Positions 12,201 through 19,228 of a stretch of 64,000 nt of DNA are shown in pieces. Position 1 is the first letter of the stretch. The number at the start of each line of letters is the position of its first letter. The notes under the pieces were generated by a model. The model did no database searches and was not told the DNA's origin. It saw only the letters and a program-made list of their open reading frames with translations. Both the position numbers and the translations under genes were made by a program. Origin of the DNA: Manduca sexta. Taxonomy: Eukaryota > Arthropoda > Insecta > Lepidoptera > Sphingidae. The DNA is taken from positions 17,554,777 to 17,618,776 of the forward strand of contig NC_051141.1 of the NCBI RefSeq assembly GCF_014839805.1, in the 5' to 3' direction.

Positions 12201-15200
12201 GAAATGAGATTATTAATTAACTAAAGTTGTACAACTATTATGTGGATACAGTCAGTCCTTTTAAGTTTTTTTTTATGATAGGCAGCAGATTGACTCTGTT
12301 CTTTACATTGCCAAAGTCTATGGGCGACAGCAAGTTACTGACCACATACTAACAGGGGTCGTTAGAAGCCTTCCACCCGCTAATAACAACAAAATAAATA
12401 TATACTGGGATATATGTATGAACTAGTAAGTAATAGTTAAATTAATTCGCCAGCTAATATCTAAAGTTGGTCATGTCAAAGGTTGTAGTAATTTATCAAA
12501 ATTTTACTCCCTTATTCACAGGTCCCTTATTCACATGTAAAGTTAAGGGTTTGTTACACAGCATCGGAGTAAATGCTACTTGTCACATAATTTTTTATAA
12601 ACCCACCAAGTACAAAAGTCGCACACTATATACTCCCAAAATAAAATTAATACTATCTACATCAATTGTTTAATATGTTGAAACATGTGAAACAGGTTGT
12701 AAAAGAAATATATTATCATACATTTATTTTCATTGCATATACTACACTCCTTAGGTGCAGATATAGATTTTTTTCTAAACCTTTTTAGTAATGCTTCAAA
12801 TTTTAAACATTTAATTTAGATATAGGAATTTGAGACTAACATATCAAGTATTATTATAGATAGACTAGCTTTTGCCCGCGGCTCCGCCCGCGTTATAAAG
12901 TTTTTCAGGCTAAAGTATTCCGTTATAAAAGTAGTAGTTTCCCGGGAGCCTATGTTCTTCGCAGGGTCTCAAACTGTCTCCATACCAAATTTCATCTTAA
13001 GACGTTGGGAAGTTTTTGAGTTTAACACGCTCAGACAGACAGATGCAGCGGGGGACTTTGTTTTATAATATATTTTTTAGAACTTTTAAAGTGGAACAAT
13101 CCCGTCACACATCATTGTTACATAACTTTAACCGTTTACGCAGCGCAGGCAACGGAAGACCTCAAAACTTATAATTTTCCCCGTTTTTGCAACATGTTTC
13201 ATTACTGCTCCGCTCCTATTGGTCATAGCGTGATGATATATAGCCTATAGCACTCCAGGAACAAAGGGCTATCCAACACTAAAAGATTTTTTCAGTTCAA
13301 ACCGGTAGTTCCTGAGATTAGCCATTACTACTCCGCTCCTATTGGTCATAGCGTGATGATACATAGCTTATATCGGTCCACAAATAAAGGGCTATCCAAC
13401 ACAAAACTAATTTTTCAGTTCAAACCGGTAGTTCCTGAGATTAGCCATTACTACTCCGCTCCTATTGGTCATAGCGTGATGATACATAGCTTATATCGGT
13501 CCACAAATAAAGGGCTATCCAACACAAAACTAATTTTTCAGTTGAAACCGGTAGTTCCTGAGATTAGCCATTACTGCTCCGCTCCTATTGGTCATAGCGT
13601 GATGATATATAGAACTACACGAATAAAGAGCTATGCAACACAAAAAGAAATTTTCAGTTCGAACCCGTAGTTCCTGAGATTAGCCATTACTGCTCCGCTC
13701 CTATTGGTCATAGCGTGATGATATGTAGCCTATAGCACTCCACGAACAAAGGGCTATCCAACGCAAAAAGAATTTTTCAGTTTGGACCGGTAGTTCCTGA
13801 GATTAGCCATTACTGCTCCGCTCCTATTGGTCATAGCGTGATGATATATAGCCTATAGTACTACACGAATAAAGAGCTATCCAACACAAAAATAAATTTT
13901 CAGTTCGAACCGGTAGTTCCTGAGATTAGCCATTACTGCTCCGCTCCTATTGGTCATAGCGTGATGATATATAGCCTAAAGCATTCCACGAACAAAGGGC
14001 TATTCAACGCAAAAATATTTTTTTAATTTGGACCGGTAGTTCCTGAGATTAGCTGTTACTGCTCCGCTCCTATTAGGTATAGCGTGATGATATATAGCCT
14101 ATAGCGCTCCACGAACAAAGGGCTATCCAATGCAAAAACATTTTTTCAGATTGGACCGGTAGTTCCTGAGATTAGCCAGTACTGCTCCGCTCCTATTGGG
14201 TATAGCGTGATGATATATAGCCTATAGCACTCCACGAACAAAGGGCTATCCAACGCAAAAATAATTTTTCAGTTTGGACCGGTAGTTCCTGAGATTAGCG
14301 CGTTCAAACAAACAAACAAACAAACTCTTCAGCTTTATATAATAGTATAGATTAACATTAAGAAATATACATTATAATACACAAACAGCTAATAATCTTC
14401 AAAATCTATAAATATTAAATATTTATAAACTACTCTTATCATGGATTCGAGAGAAAAATATAGATTTCGCAATGCATCATCTTTATAACATAAGCGTGGG
14501 TCCATTTAACATTGGCATATAACATGTAAGTTTCATACTGCATTATAATAAATATTAGAAAACATTTAATTGTTATCTATAGACCAAGCGCAAGATATGT
14601 GTGTATCAAACATGGGCACACTAACATGCACAAATAAAATTTACATAATTATAATCACCCATAAGAGTTAATACTCAAATTGTAAGAAAGGCAAAGTTGT
14701 TTCTAAAGCAATAATATCTAATATAATCAGTAAATTTTAGATTAGAGTGCTTTAAAGTTTTGATTTAATATGAAAATTCATAACACTTATTTTATAAGGA
14801 TAACTTTATTTTTTAAGGATATAGTCAAATGATATTAAAATTATCCTAGACATATAAAACCTAGATCAAATGACGCAGAAAAATATGGCGAATCAAAATG
14901 TTTATATAATTCATTTTCAGTATATTTGTCGCTTAGATATATTAATACATATAGCTTGTTCATAGACAGTATTATAGTGTTGATATTGAAATAAATTATT
15001 ATAAACAAGGTCCTTCACAACATTGTCTGCACAGAGTTAGATCTATCTTTGCCTGTTATACACCCACCTCTTCAATATACCTGGCTGTACGCCACTTCAC
15101 ATACTCTGCTTCCCCATGTGTGCATCTTATCCTAAATTACCCAATATGCTACAATAAATAGCTTCATTTAATAGTTATTTTGTTTTGATACAATGATTTA

Positions 15201-16527
15201 GCAAACAACACATATATCGACTAAATGACAGTTATTGTTATACATTTTGTTACATTTCTCTCGTCTCCGAGTTTATCAGGATAAAAAGATAAAGCATAGC
15301 TTGTAACTTCATTTGCATAAATATCTTACACCATGCATAGTCATTGGATCATTTCGCATTAAGCAGGGTTAGTATAACCACAAATTCAATATAAAATCAT
15401 GCCCCATTATATTCATATAAGACCAATAATATTTTAGTTCCATCCTCATACATTAATAATTTGTACAAAGCTTGAAGCATTTTATCAATCCATTTATGAC
15501 AAAACGTCAATAAAAAATTAGACAAATTTTAAAATCAAAACGATTTGTCGGACATTATTGCAGTTTTAATAATTTGTTTTTCTCCCAACATTTGGAAGAC
15601 TTTACAGCCTTCGTGGTCATGGGGGGGACTCGAAAAACTCGACGAAATGTCGTAAGAAAACCAAAATATAAAAACCGCAATAAAATCTGAAAAATAGTTT
15701 AATTTTAATGTCTAACATTCGCGTAAACATAAGAAATCAGTAGACAAATTTTGTTGAATAATAATTTACCTGGAACCGTTTCATGCGTAGGAGTGCAGCA
15801 GATCTATTAGCCAGGGCGAGGGGATACATCGGGCCATCCTGTGGAGCGTAGAGCACACTCTTCATGTAACATCTGTAGCTATCTTCCAGTCGGTTGGCTC
15901 GGAATTTGTCATTTCCCTTCTGCCTCCACAGGAGTGCTACTTCATCTGACTTCAAAGCTGTGTCCGTCTCACTCATCTTCTTTGCGTATGATTGCTTCAT
16001 CTGCTGCAGCCATTGTAGGAGGATTCTCCTGGAATTATTAAACAATGAATTTAAGTTTGTTTTTTGTATTTGATTGTGAAATTGCTGATGTTGGATTTAT
16101 TATGAGACCATTAAAATTTACAGATTTTTTTCTTTCTCAATTATGCATAAGTTGTTTAAGGTCTTATATTAAGAGAATTTGGATTGTATTGTAAGCAAGT
16201 GAGGCGGTTTAATCAAAGCATTTTCTAATGAAAATGCTTTGATTATTTATTTGATTAACACTATAGACTAACAATGTATCACACTTTTTTTTTTCTTTAA
16301 AACAGTGACATTCAGTGGCTAATATTTAGTTACACCTTACAGACATTTAATGGATTTATAGCGTGTTCAGAATGGACAAACCTGATCCCCTCATTCTTGA
16401 AGAAATAATTCATAGTATCTATTTCGCCATCGCTGGTCCGGTCGATTTTCTTCTCTTCTGCAGAAATAAGTAGGAGAAGTATCTCCCATTGCTTAGCACA
16501 GTCGTCCGGCAGCTCTATATTGCTCAT
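131..16527 (-). CDS. Smyd4: SMYD4-like SET and MYND domain protein methyltransferase (3' end outside window)
   Basis: Fourteen coding exons (16382-16527, 15770-16028, 12017-12197, 11176-11320, 9130-9288, 8404-8541, 7537-7744, 6961-7153, 5502-5598, 5024-5210, 3141-3288, 2437-2574, 1153-1232, 131-207) join in one frame with GT/AG sites and matching phases, giving about 718 codons. Order: N-terminal TPR-like region (residues about 50-240), start of the SET domain, a MYND zinc finger (about 286-335) with CDNC, CSAC, YCGAEC and HRWEC ligands, the SET core with MMNHSCDPN (about 495) and HNCYGPH (about 530), a cysteine post-SET (CNCTAC), then C-terminal TPR-like helices. This TPR/SET-MYND-SET/TPR order and length fit SMYD4 (human about 800 residues) better than the shorter SMYD1/2/3/5. 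Family knowledge: SAM-dependent lysine methylation in cytoplasm or nucleus. The conserved motifs suggest an intact gene; the last 60-90 codons and stop are missing on the left. Confidence 0.9.
301..364. repeat. Short inverted repeat with CCAAT sequences
   Basis: The arms pair ATAGGGCC..TGTGATTGGCTAATATT with its near-exact complement across a loop of about 10 bp. It lies in Smyd4 intron 13. The bases just right (about 385-435) resemble part of the inverted repeat at 10713-10782, so this may be a MITE remnant. Confidence 0.6.
905..1056. repeat. MITE-like repeat, ATTGGTCC / AAATGGCGG family
   Basis: It contains inverted copies of a sequence around TAATGGACCAATCA and TGATTGGTCCATTA and ends in AAAATGGCGG. 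Related sequence occurs at 4775-4935 and 51340-51375. It lies in Smyd4 intron 13. Confidence 0.5.
1153..1232 (-). CDS. Smyd4: Smyd4 coding exon 13
   Basis: Acceptor GGTTTCAG, donor GAG/GTAAGT, 80 nt, phase 1 in and 0 out. It encodes FSKSVELIKQNIQSLEYQFG, a C-terminal TPR-like helix pair. Confidence 0.84.
1806..1938. mobile_element. MITE with CAGTGGCG termini
   Basis: CAGTGGCG at the left is matched by CGCCACTG at the right, enclosing 133 bp. Related copies or fragments occur at 18195, 23240-23700, 48366, 51748-51899, 57525-57672 and 63430-63500, often containing a block like GAAGGGTCCATATAA. No clear target duplication was seen. Confidence 0.6.
2218..2264. repeat. CACG-rich simple repeat
   Basis: Imperfect CACGCA repeats in Smyd4 intron 12. 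Nothing else was recognised between 1940 and 2436. Confidence 0.6.
2437..2574 (-). CDS. Smyd4: Smyd4 coding exon 12
   Basis: Acceptor ACGTACAG, donor GTCG/GTACGT, 138 nt, phase 1 both ends. It encodes LKQQVLHRHHTALRTTADRL and the start of the C-terminal TPR-like helices. Confidence 0.85.
2850..3013. repeat. Dispersed AT-rich repeat, copy 1
   Basis: Shares the order TTTAAAGTTTTG, ATTCATAACA-like block, CCTAGAC, GACGCA, and a terminal block TATATTTGTCGCTTAGATAT with 14745-14945. Both copies are in the same orientation inside Smyd4 introns. The family is not recognised. Confidence 0.55.
3141..3288 (-). CDS. Smyd4: Smyd4 coding exon 11
   Basis: Acceptor TTGTGTAG (weak pyrimidine tract), donor CAAG/GTTAGA, 148 nt, phase 0 in and 1 out. 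It encodes a further cysteine cluster (YACQSCKG, HCQQCQ) as in the SMYD4 region after the SET domain, followed by charged helix VERADELMAQ. Confidence 0.85.
3289..4227. other. Smyd4 intron 10, AT-rich part
   Basis: About 940 bp of AT-rich intron. The only structure seen is an interrupted palindrome near 4187-4213 holding two TGACGTCA octamers. No coding signal. Confidence 0.6.
4187..4213. repeat. Palindrome with two TGACGTCA (CRE-like) sites
   Basis: AGTGACGTCAG and CTGACGTCACT flank a 5-bp spacer. TGACGTCA is the classical CREB/ATF site, but the position inside an intron next to a Helitron gives no independent evidence for a regulatory role. Confidence 0.4.
4255..4761 (+). mobile_element. 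Non-autonomous Helitron, single-unit copy
   Basis: The right end has a GC hairpin (CGCGG...CCGCG) followed by AAAAGCTAG and then T, the signature 3' end of Helitrons. The left end carries TATAAAGCTGAAGAGTTTGTTTG, the same as the element at 12865-14351, but its terminal TC is not clear. It contains one copy of the unit that is tandemly repeated in that element. It lies in Smyd4 intron 10. Confidence 0.75.
5024..5210 (-). CDS. Smyd4: Smyd4 coding exon 10 (SET C-terminus and post-SET)
   Basis: Acceptor TTATTTTAG, donor GTG/GTGAGT, 187 nt, phase 2 in and 0 out. AEVHNCYGPH replaces the canonical GEEI/Y stretch, and FTCNCTAC is the C-x-C-x2-C post-SET zinc site. The block is GC-rich with many CGCG runs. 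Confidence 0.9.
5296..5376 (-). repeat. SINE family A fragment
   Basis: Contains TTTGAACCTGCGGACATTCG..CAGTCCGTTCCACAACCAACTAGGCTATCG read on plus, the inverted tRNA-derived part of a lepidopteran SINE. It lies in Smyd4 intron 9. Related: 6116-6180, 11740-11955, 18240-18400, 31030-31310. Confidence 0.6.
5502..5598 (-). CDS. Smyd4: Smyd4 coding exon 9 (catalytic NHSCDPN motif)
   Basis: Acceptor GATGGCAG, donor CAC/GTGAGT, 97 nt, phase 1 in and 2 out. It encodes IYPSAAMMNHSCDPNIINT, the SAM and substrate pocket motif of SMYD SET domains. A Helitron fragment begins about 40 bp upstream of its acceptor. Confidence 0.92.
5638..5769 (-). mobile_element. Helitron internal unit plus 5' end, fragment
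   Basis: One copy of the CTCCTATTGGTCATAGCGTGATG unit followed by GCGCGTTC and (CAAA)n, as at the end of the 12865-14351 element. It starts about 40 bp upstream of the acceptor of Smyd4 exon 9. Confidence 0.65.
5785..5945 (+). repeat. SINE family B copy (degraded)
   Basis: CCCGGGTTCGATTATTGGATCGGGCAAAGTGATGTTGGG and CAGCCCGGAGTCTGGAATTTGTACCCGATA match the better copy at 49106-49365. The tRNA-like box B is still visible. Confidence 0.65.
5969..6004. repeat. (CT)n microsatellite
   Basis: CT repeats interrupted by GT, in Smyd4 intron 8 directly after the SINE. Confidence 0.85.
6550..6942. mobile_element. MITE family E, copy 1 (393 bp)
   Basis: The ends are CAATAGGGTACCGGAC and, inverted, CCGGTCCCCTATT. 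It is nearly the same as 42679-43072 over its whole length. The termini match the inverted repeats of the THAP transposon at 19229-20662, which suggests mobilisation by that element. It lies in Smyd4 intron 8, 18 bp from the exon 8 donor. Confidence 0.78.
6961..7153 (-). CDS. Smyd4: Smyd4 coding exon 8
   Basis: Acceptor ATTATAG, donor GAAG/GTATGT, 193 nt, phase 0 in and 1 out. It encodes SET-I helices (AAAVVLRSLGQLVCNGHA). A 393-bp MITE begins 18 bp into the following intron. Confidence 0.87.
7327..7475 (-). mobile_element. MITE family F fragment
   Basis: Reverse complement of 56832-57011 in order: ACAGTGCGTAACAAGC, GAATACCATTCCACAC, CACGGCCGCGTTACACG, ATAGAGAATAAGGCC. It lies in Smyd4 intron 7. 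The bases before it (7240-7325) resemble 45890-46020, a different repeat. Confidence 0.6.
7537..7744 (-). CDS. Smyd4: Smyd4 coding exon 7
   Basis: Acceptor AAATTACAG, donor CTG/GTTAGT, 208 nt, phase 2 in and 0 out. It encodes the SET-I helical insert region after the MYND finger, with FYRMFNLVTNFDKMNNADYI, a segment position typical of SMYD4. Confidence 0.87.
7805..7865 (+). repeat. Fragment of GACGAG..TGATGGTAAG dispersed repeat
   Basis: GACGAGCAAGACGCTCGTCTGATGGTAAG resembles 26700-26760 and is a frequent retroposon tail type in lepidopteran genomes. Confidence 0.45.
7990..8347. mobile_element. MITE family E, diverged copy
   Basis: Follows the order of 6550-6942 (TTTGAATTTTGGTTGGAAGGG, CTGTGACGT, GCGCGTGAAAGAGATG, AATATTTCAAAGATGAAT, TTTATGTACAAAATAAAACATAG) but with many differences and degraded termini. 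It lies in Smyd4 intron 6 and ends about 57 bp before the exon 6 boundary. Confidence 0.55.
8404..8541 (-). CDS. Smyd4: Smyd4 coding exon 6 (rest of MYND finger)
   Basis: Acceptor GCAACAG, donor TTTAAG/GTATGT, 138 nt, phase 2 both ends. It completes the MYND finger: CSACSRSVYCGAEC and the HRWEC ligand pair. All eight expected zinc ligands are present across exons 5 and 6. Confidence 0.9.
8690..8915 (+). repeat. Retroposon 3'-end-like repeat
   Basis: CAGAGAAGAACGGGCAAGAAACTCTGGTGTTGCTC is a recurrent lepidopteran LINE/SINE-type sequence as far as I recall. No coding frame remains. It lies in Smyd4 intron 5. Confidence 0.4.
9130..9288 (-). CDS. Smyd4: Smyd4 coding exon 5 (SET N-terminus and first MYND cysteines)
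   Basis: Acceptor CGTTCCAG, donor CC/GTGAGT, 159 nt, phase 2 in and out. GDVLFSEEPYA is the SET start typical of SMYD proteins. VCDNCC supplies the first MYND zinc-ligand pair. GC content is clearly above the surrounding intron. Confidence 0.9.
9750..9970 (-). repeat. SINE family B copy, inverted
   Basis: Reads TTTATCCCCGAAGGGGTAGGCAGAGGCGCAATTGGTGCACCC on plus, then TTCCAGACTCC.. and a degraded tRNA-like part. It is the reverse complement of the 49106-49365 type. It lies in Smyd4 intron 4. Confidence 0.7.
9971..11175. other. Smyd4 intron 4, remainder
   Basis: AT-rich intron. The only clear structure is the inverted repeat GTTATTTATCTAAGGACG / CGTCGTTAGATAAATAAC at 10713-10782. No coding signal. 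Confidence 0.55.
10713..10782. repeat. Inverted repeat, 18-bp arms
   Basis: GTTATTTATCTAAGGACG pairs with CGTCGTTAGATAAATAAC with about two mismatches. The inner sequence GCTGTGATAACAAGTCTG recurs inverted at 395-420, so this is a small dispersed MITE. Confidence 0.55.
11176..11320 (-). CDS. Smyd4: Smyd4 coding exon 4
   Basis: Acceptor ATTCCTCAG, donor ACG/GTGAGT, 145 nt, phase 1 in and 2 out. It encodes an acidic, charged helix-rich linker (RDLERKVEVIVEEEKVEDG) between the TPR region and the SET domain start. Confidence 0.85.
11740..11955. repeat. SINE family A copy in Smyd4 intron 3
   Basis: It contains CAGTCCTATAGTATATACTGTCCCACTACTAAGCACGGGCCTCC and, further right, TTGGGATTCGAACTTGCGAACATTCG..CAGTCCATTCCACA. 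The tRNA-like end stops about 60 bp from the donor of exon 3. Confidence 0.6.
12017..12197 (-). CDS. Smyd4: Smyd4 coding exon 3 (TPR region)
   Basis: Acceptor TTTCTAG, 181 nt, phase 0 in and 1 out. It encodes a continuation of the TPR helices (LLRRADCHIELGQRTKALEA). The donor reads TGCG/GTTGGT, a weak match to consensus; the phase-1 join to exon 4 supports this site over the nearby G/GTATTT. Confidence 0.82.
12865..14351 (-). mobile_element. Non-autonomous Helitron with expanded internal tandem array
   Basis: Read on minus, the element begins TCTATACTATTATATAAAGC preceded by A and ends with hairpin CGCGGGCGGAGCCGCG, AAAAGCTAG and then T. These are Helitron terminal signatures with insertion between A and T. 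It carries no Rep/helicase coding, so it is non-autonomous. Its 1487 bp lie wholly in Smyd4 intron 2. It is the same family as 4255-4761 but with nine copies of the inner unit instead of one. Confidence 0.85.
13206..14300. repeat. Minisatellite, nine copies of a 123-bp unit
   Basis: The marker GCTCCTATTGG (with variants) recurs at 13212, 13335, 13458, 13581, 13697, 13820, 13943, 14065 and 14189, giving spacings of mostly 122-124 bp and one of 116. Each unit reads GCTCCTATTGGTCATAGCGTGATG ... CCGGTAGTTCCTGAGATTAGCC. The period is a multiple of three, which creates a repetitive but meaningless open frame. Confidence 0.9.
14745..14945. repeat. Dispersed AT-rich repeat, copy 2
   Basis: Partner of 2850-3013; see there. 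The last block TATATTTGTCGCTTAGATAT is almost the same in both copies. Confidence 0.55.
14946..15769. other. Smyd4 intron 2, right part
   Basis: AT-rich intron without recognised repeat or coding signal, ending at the donor of exon 2. Confidence 0.6.
15770..16028 (-). CDS. Smyd4: Smyd4 coding exon 2 (TPR region)
   Basis: Acceptor AATTCCAG, donor CAG/GTAAAT, 259 nt, phase 2 in and 0 out. It encodes WRQKGNDKFRANRLEDSYRC followed by YAPQDGPMYPLALANRSAAL, the usual helix pattern of the N-terminal TPR pair in SMYD4 proteins. Confidence 0.88.
16382..16527 (-). CDS. Smyd4: Smyd4 coding exon 1
   Basis: Start codon at 16527-16525, opening MSNIELPDDCAKQW. It ends at ATCAG before GTTTGT (phase 2) and joins exon 2 to restore an arginine codon. 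This is the first ATG of the open frame, and the region upstream is AT-rich without coding signal. An additional 5' coding exon cannot be excluded. Confidence 0.8.
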
Positions 16528-17483
16528 TTTTTCATTCCAGGCCCAAATTACAGCTTATTATTAACATAGGAATTTACATTTGTCAATCTTAAATGTAATC
16601 TCACTTTATAATTGGCTTTATCTAAAAAATATTGAAACTTGCAAAATTTAAAGAAAATGAATCGAAATTATACATTTTGATACAGTCAAATTAAATATAC
16701 GACTGTATAAATAGAACATTACGGAAATTTGTGGTTCATGCAATTTTGTAGGTTAATATTGATTTGACACATTGACATTTGGCCTTTATTACTTTCCGTT
16801 TTACACAACTTATGAATGTTATTTAAAATTACTGAAAAAAAGCTTATTATTTTATATTATTTTATCCACTTTTTATACTTTTATTAAAACACTTAAAAAT
16901 TGTTGATGCATAGGTGAGTAAGTAAAAATTATGATTTAACATATTTGAACTCACTGAACACAGTGACCGAAACAAAAATATAAACATAATAAATTAAAAA
17001 AAAACAAACACGCATAAAGAAAATAACAACACAAATAAACGCAAAAGAATACGTATATGTACATATTAAAAGGGTATTTTAAATATCTTGTCTGAGTGCT
17101 ATACGGGTCGTACATAGAACAAATGTATTTTTTTTTCATGCTATTGGCTATTATTCTTCCCGTAGTATTATAATGCTCTTTGGTTCTTCCTAGATTAACA
17201 AAGCTGTCTTATACTTACTTACAACATTCAAACAAACACACTTATTTTAGATTATCTGTTAGATGGGATTTGCGAGTTGTGCCGCGACATTGCTCGCATA
17301 ATATGGAATGCCGCGCCGGTGTAAAATGCTAATTCATGGAAAACTAAATTTAGTAATTCCATAATACCTACCTCTAACAGTAGGTAGGTAGTCAGAAGTA
17401 AATATTAGAGACATCATATCTATCTATGTATGTTTATATTTATATTTATTATAATTATCACCCTATGTATCCGAAAAAACAAA
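16528..17483. other. Presumed Smyd4 5' flank
   Basis: AT-rich, no CpG-rich patch and no clear TATA/initiator pair. The Smyd4 transcription start must lie here or further right but cannot be placed. Confidence 0.45.
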
Positions 17484-17831
17484 GCGATACCTCAAGGTCC
17501 ATTTTCATACATTTTGTTTCGCTTTTAATGTGGGTAACTAAACAAGTATTGGCAAGTAAAGAATTTAAATTCACGTCTAGTTAGTGATTAGTTCTCGCAG
17601 TTGAAAGAAAAATGTAAAAATAATTAATAATCATGGATATTTCTGCCTTTAAAATTTCGTCATATTAAATTTTAAAGGCCATGATTATTAATTATTTTTA
17701 CGTTTTTCTTTCAACTGCGAGAACTAATCACTAACTAGACGTGAATTTAAATTCTTTACTTGCCAATACTTGTTTAGTTACCCAGATTAAAGCCGAAACA
17801 AAATGTATGAAAATGGACCTTGAGGTATCGC
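17484..17831. repeat. 348-bp foldback palindrome
   Basis: The left arm begins GCGATACCTCAAGGTCC and the right arm ends GGACCTTGAGGTATCGC. Pairing continues almost to the centre (CCTTTAAAATTT / AAATTTTAAAGG near 17658). Sampled stretches differ by a few per cent, with one stretch near 10 per cent. It has no coding content. A foldback MITE is the most likely identity. Confidence 0.88.
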
Positions 17832-18194
17832 CTTAAGAATACCTACATACTCCGCGGTGCAAATGATTATTAAAAAAACAAATGCTAAGCAGATAGGTAC
17901 CTACGTACGATTTCGATAAATTAAAGTATGCTAAAGTGAAATCAATAAATCTCTAAAACCAATTAGGTGGTCATTAAACAGTGCGTGAGTGTTTTGTTTA
18001 ATGCGACATAGATTTGAGGTTACTATAATGGATTGCAGGCCAAAACTGGACGATGAGCCCATCGTAATGGAAGGATAAAGAAAGCGACATCGCATACTTA
18101 CGTTCCAACCACTTAAATGTACGGGTAGGGCTGCTTTCTTTAATTCAGTTCCTCAACATAATACCTACCATACTATTTTCAGATGGCATGCCAG

Positions 18195-18400
18195 AGGCGA
18201 AAGGTCCATATAACCGCATTCCTGTCGGCTCCCTTTCTTATATATAATAATAATATCAGCCGTTTATTATATACTGTTCCATTGTTGGGCACGGTCCTCT
18301 ACTACTGAGAGGGATTAGGTTAGTTTAGGACTAAGGAGTCCACCACACTGGCCTGGTGCGGATTGATAGACTTCACACATCCTCGAAAATTCCTATAAAT
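18195..18400. repeat. MITE (GGCGAAAGGTCCATATAA) fragment and SINE family A fragment
   Basis: 18195-18240 resembles the CAGTGGCG MITE interior. 18240-18400 holds ATATCAGCCGTTTATTATATACTG..GGGCACGGTCCTC as in the SINE at 11740-11955. Confidence 0.5.
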
Positions 18401-18861
18401 TATTTGAAAGACACAAAATAACATTTAGAGACAAACCTAATATCGTTCATATATCTAATTGCATTGGATTGAGTTTCGGCTATATACCCTATTGTCCAAA
18501 TTTAATTATATGTTTGTCAAAATAAATAAAAAACAATATACCCAACCCTAACAAACTGCACCTTTTCTTTGGTCATTTTCGTTTTACCATAATTCAAATA
18601 AAAATTACCTTTGTTTAAACACGAATAAGGTCCACTTGTTGTTTCTCATTGGGCGTGGTTACTTCAAATGGAAGGCAATGATAGTGATAGTAGCGAGTAA
18701 CCCTTTTTAGATTGTTTATATTTCTGTGAGTTCTTAAGGGCAAGAACTTTCATGCCAAATTGTCGGAGTTTGATATTTTTATTTAATGTGCTTGTTGTGT
18801 TTACAGCTATTTTTTTTAATGTCCGTATGCTCCTTAAAGAAGAAGGAATATGAGAAACTAG

Positions 18862-18910
18862 CTTTTGTCCGCGGCTCCGGCCACGTGATATAGTTTTGAG
18901 GAAAATTAGG
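18862..18910 (-). repeat. Helitron 3' end remnant
   Basis: CTAGCTTTTGTCCGCGGCTCCGGCCACG is the inverted hairpin plus CTAG terminus; the rest of the element is missing. Confidence 0.5.
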
Positions 18911-19228
18911 ACGAGAATATTTTAGACTCTACCTACTTGAGGTTCGTGAAGAAATTCATATAAGACCATGGTTTGTGTTAGGTCCTAAACTTATCGTTTA
19001 CATACAGGTTAGGCATGGCGGCTTAGTATAATAGAGTACTAACCTGTCTGTTAACATATCATCAAACTCGCGGACTAAAAGATACTCTAACTATTTATTA
19101 ATAAATCATATTTCAGATTTCCTGTAAAAATAATGGTATTTAACATTTAAAATTCTATATACCATCCTTCTAGCAATTGTCAACCAGAGAACCCAGTTAA
19201 GACGTGTAAAAGATGCGTTTTGATCAAA

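Noticed and set aside
13353..13670. 105-codon frame with a repeated peptide
   Set aside because: It arises because the Helitron minisatellite has a period divisible by three; no gene features.
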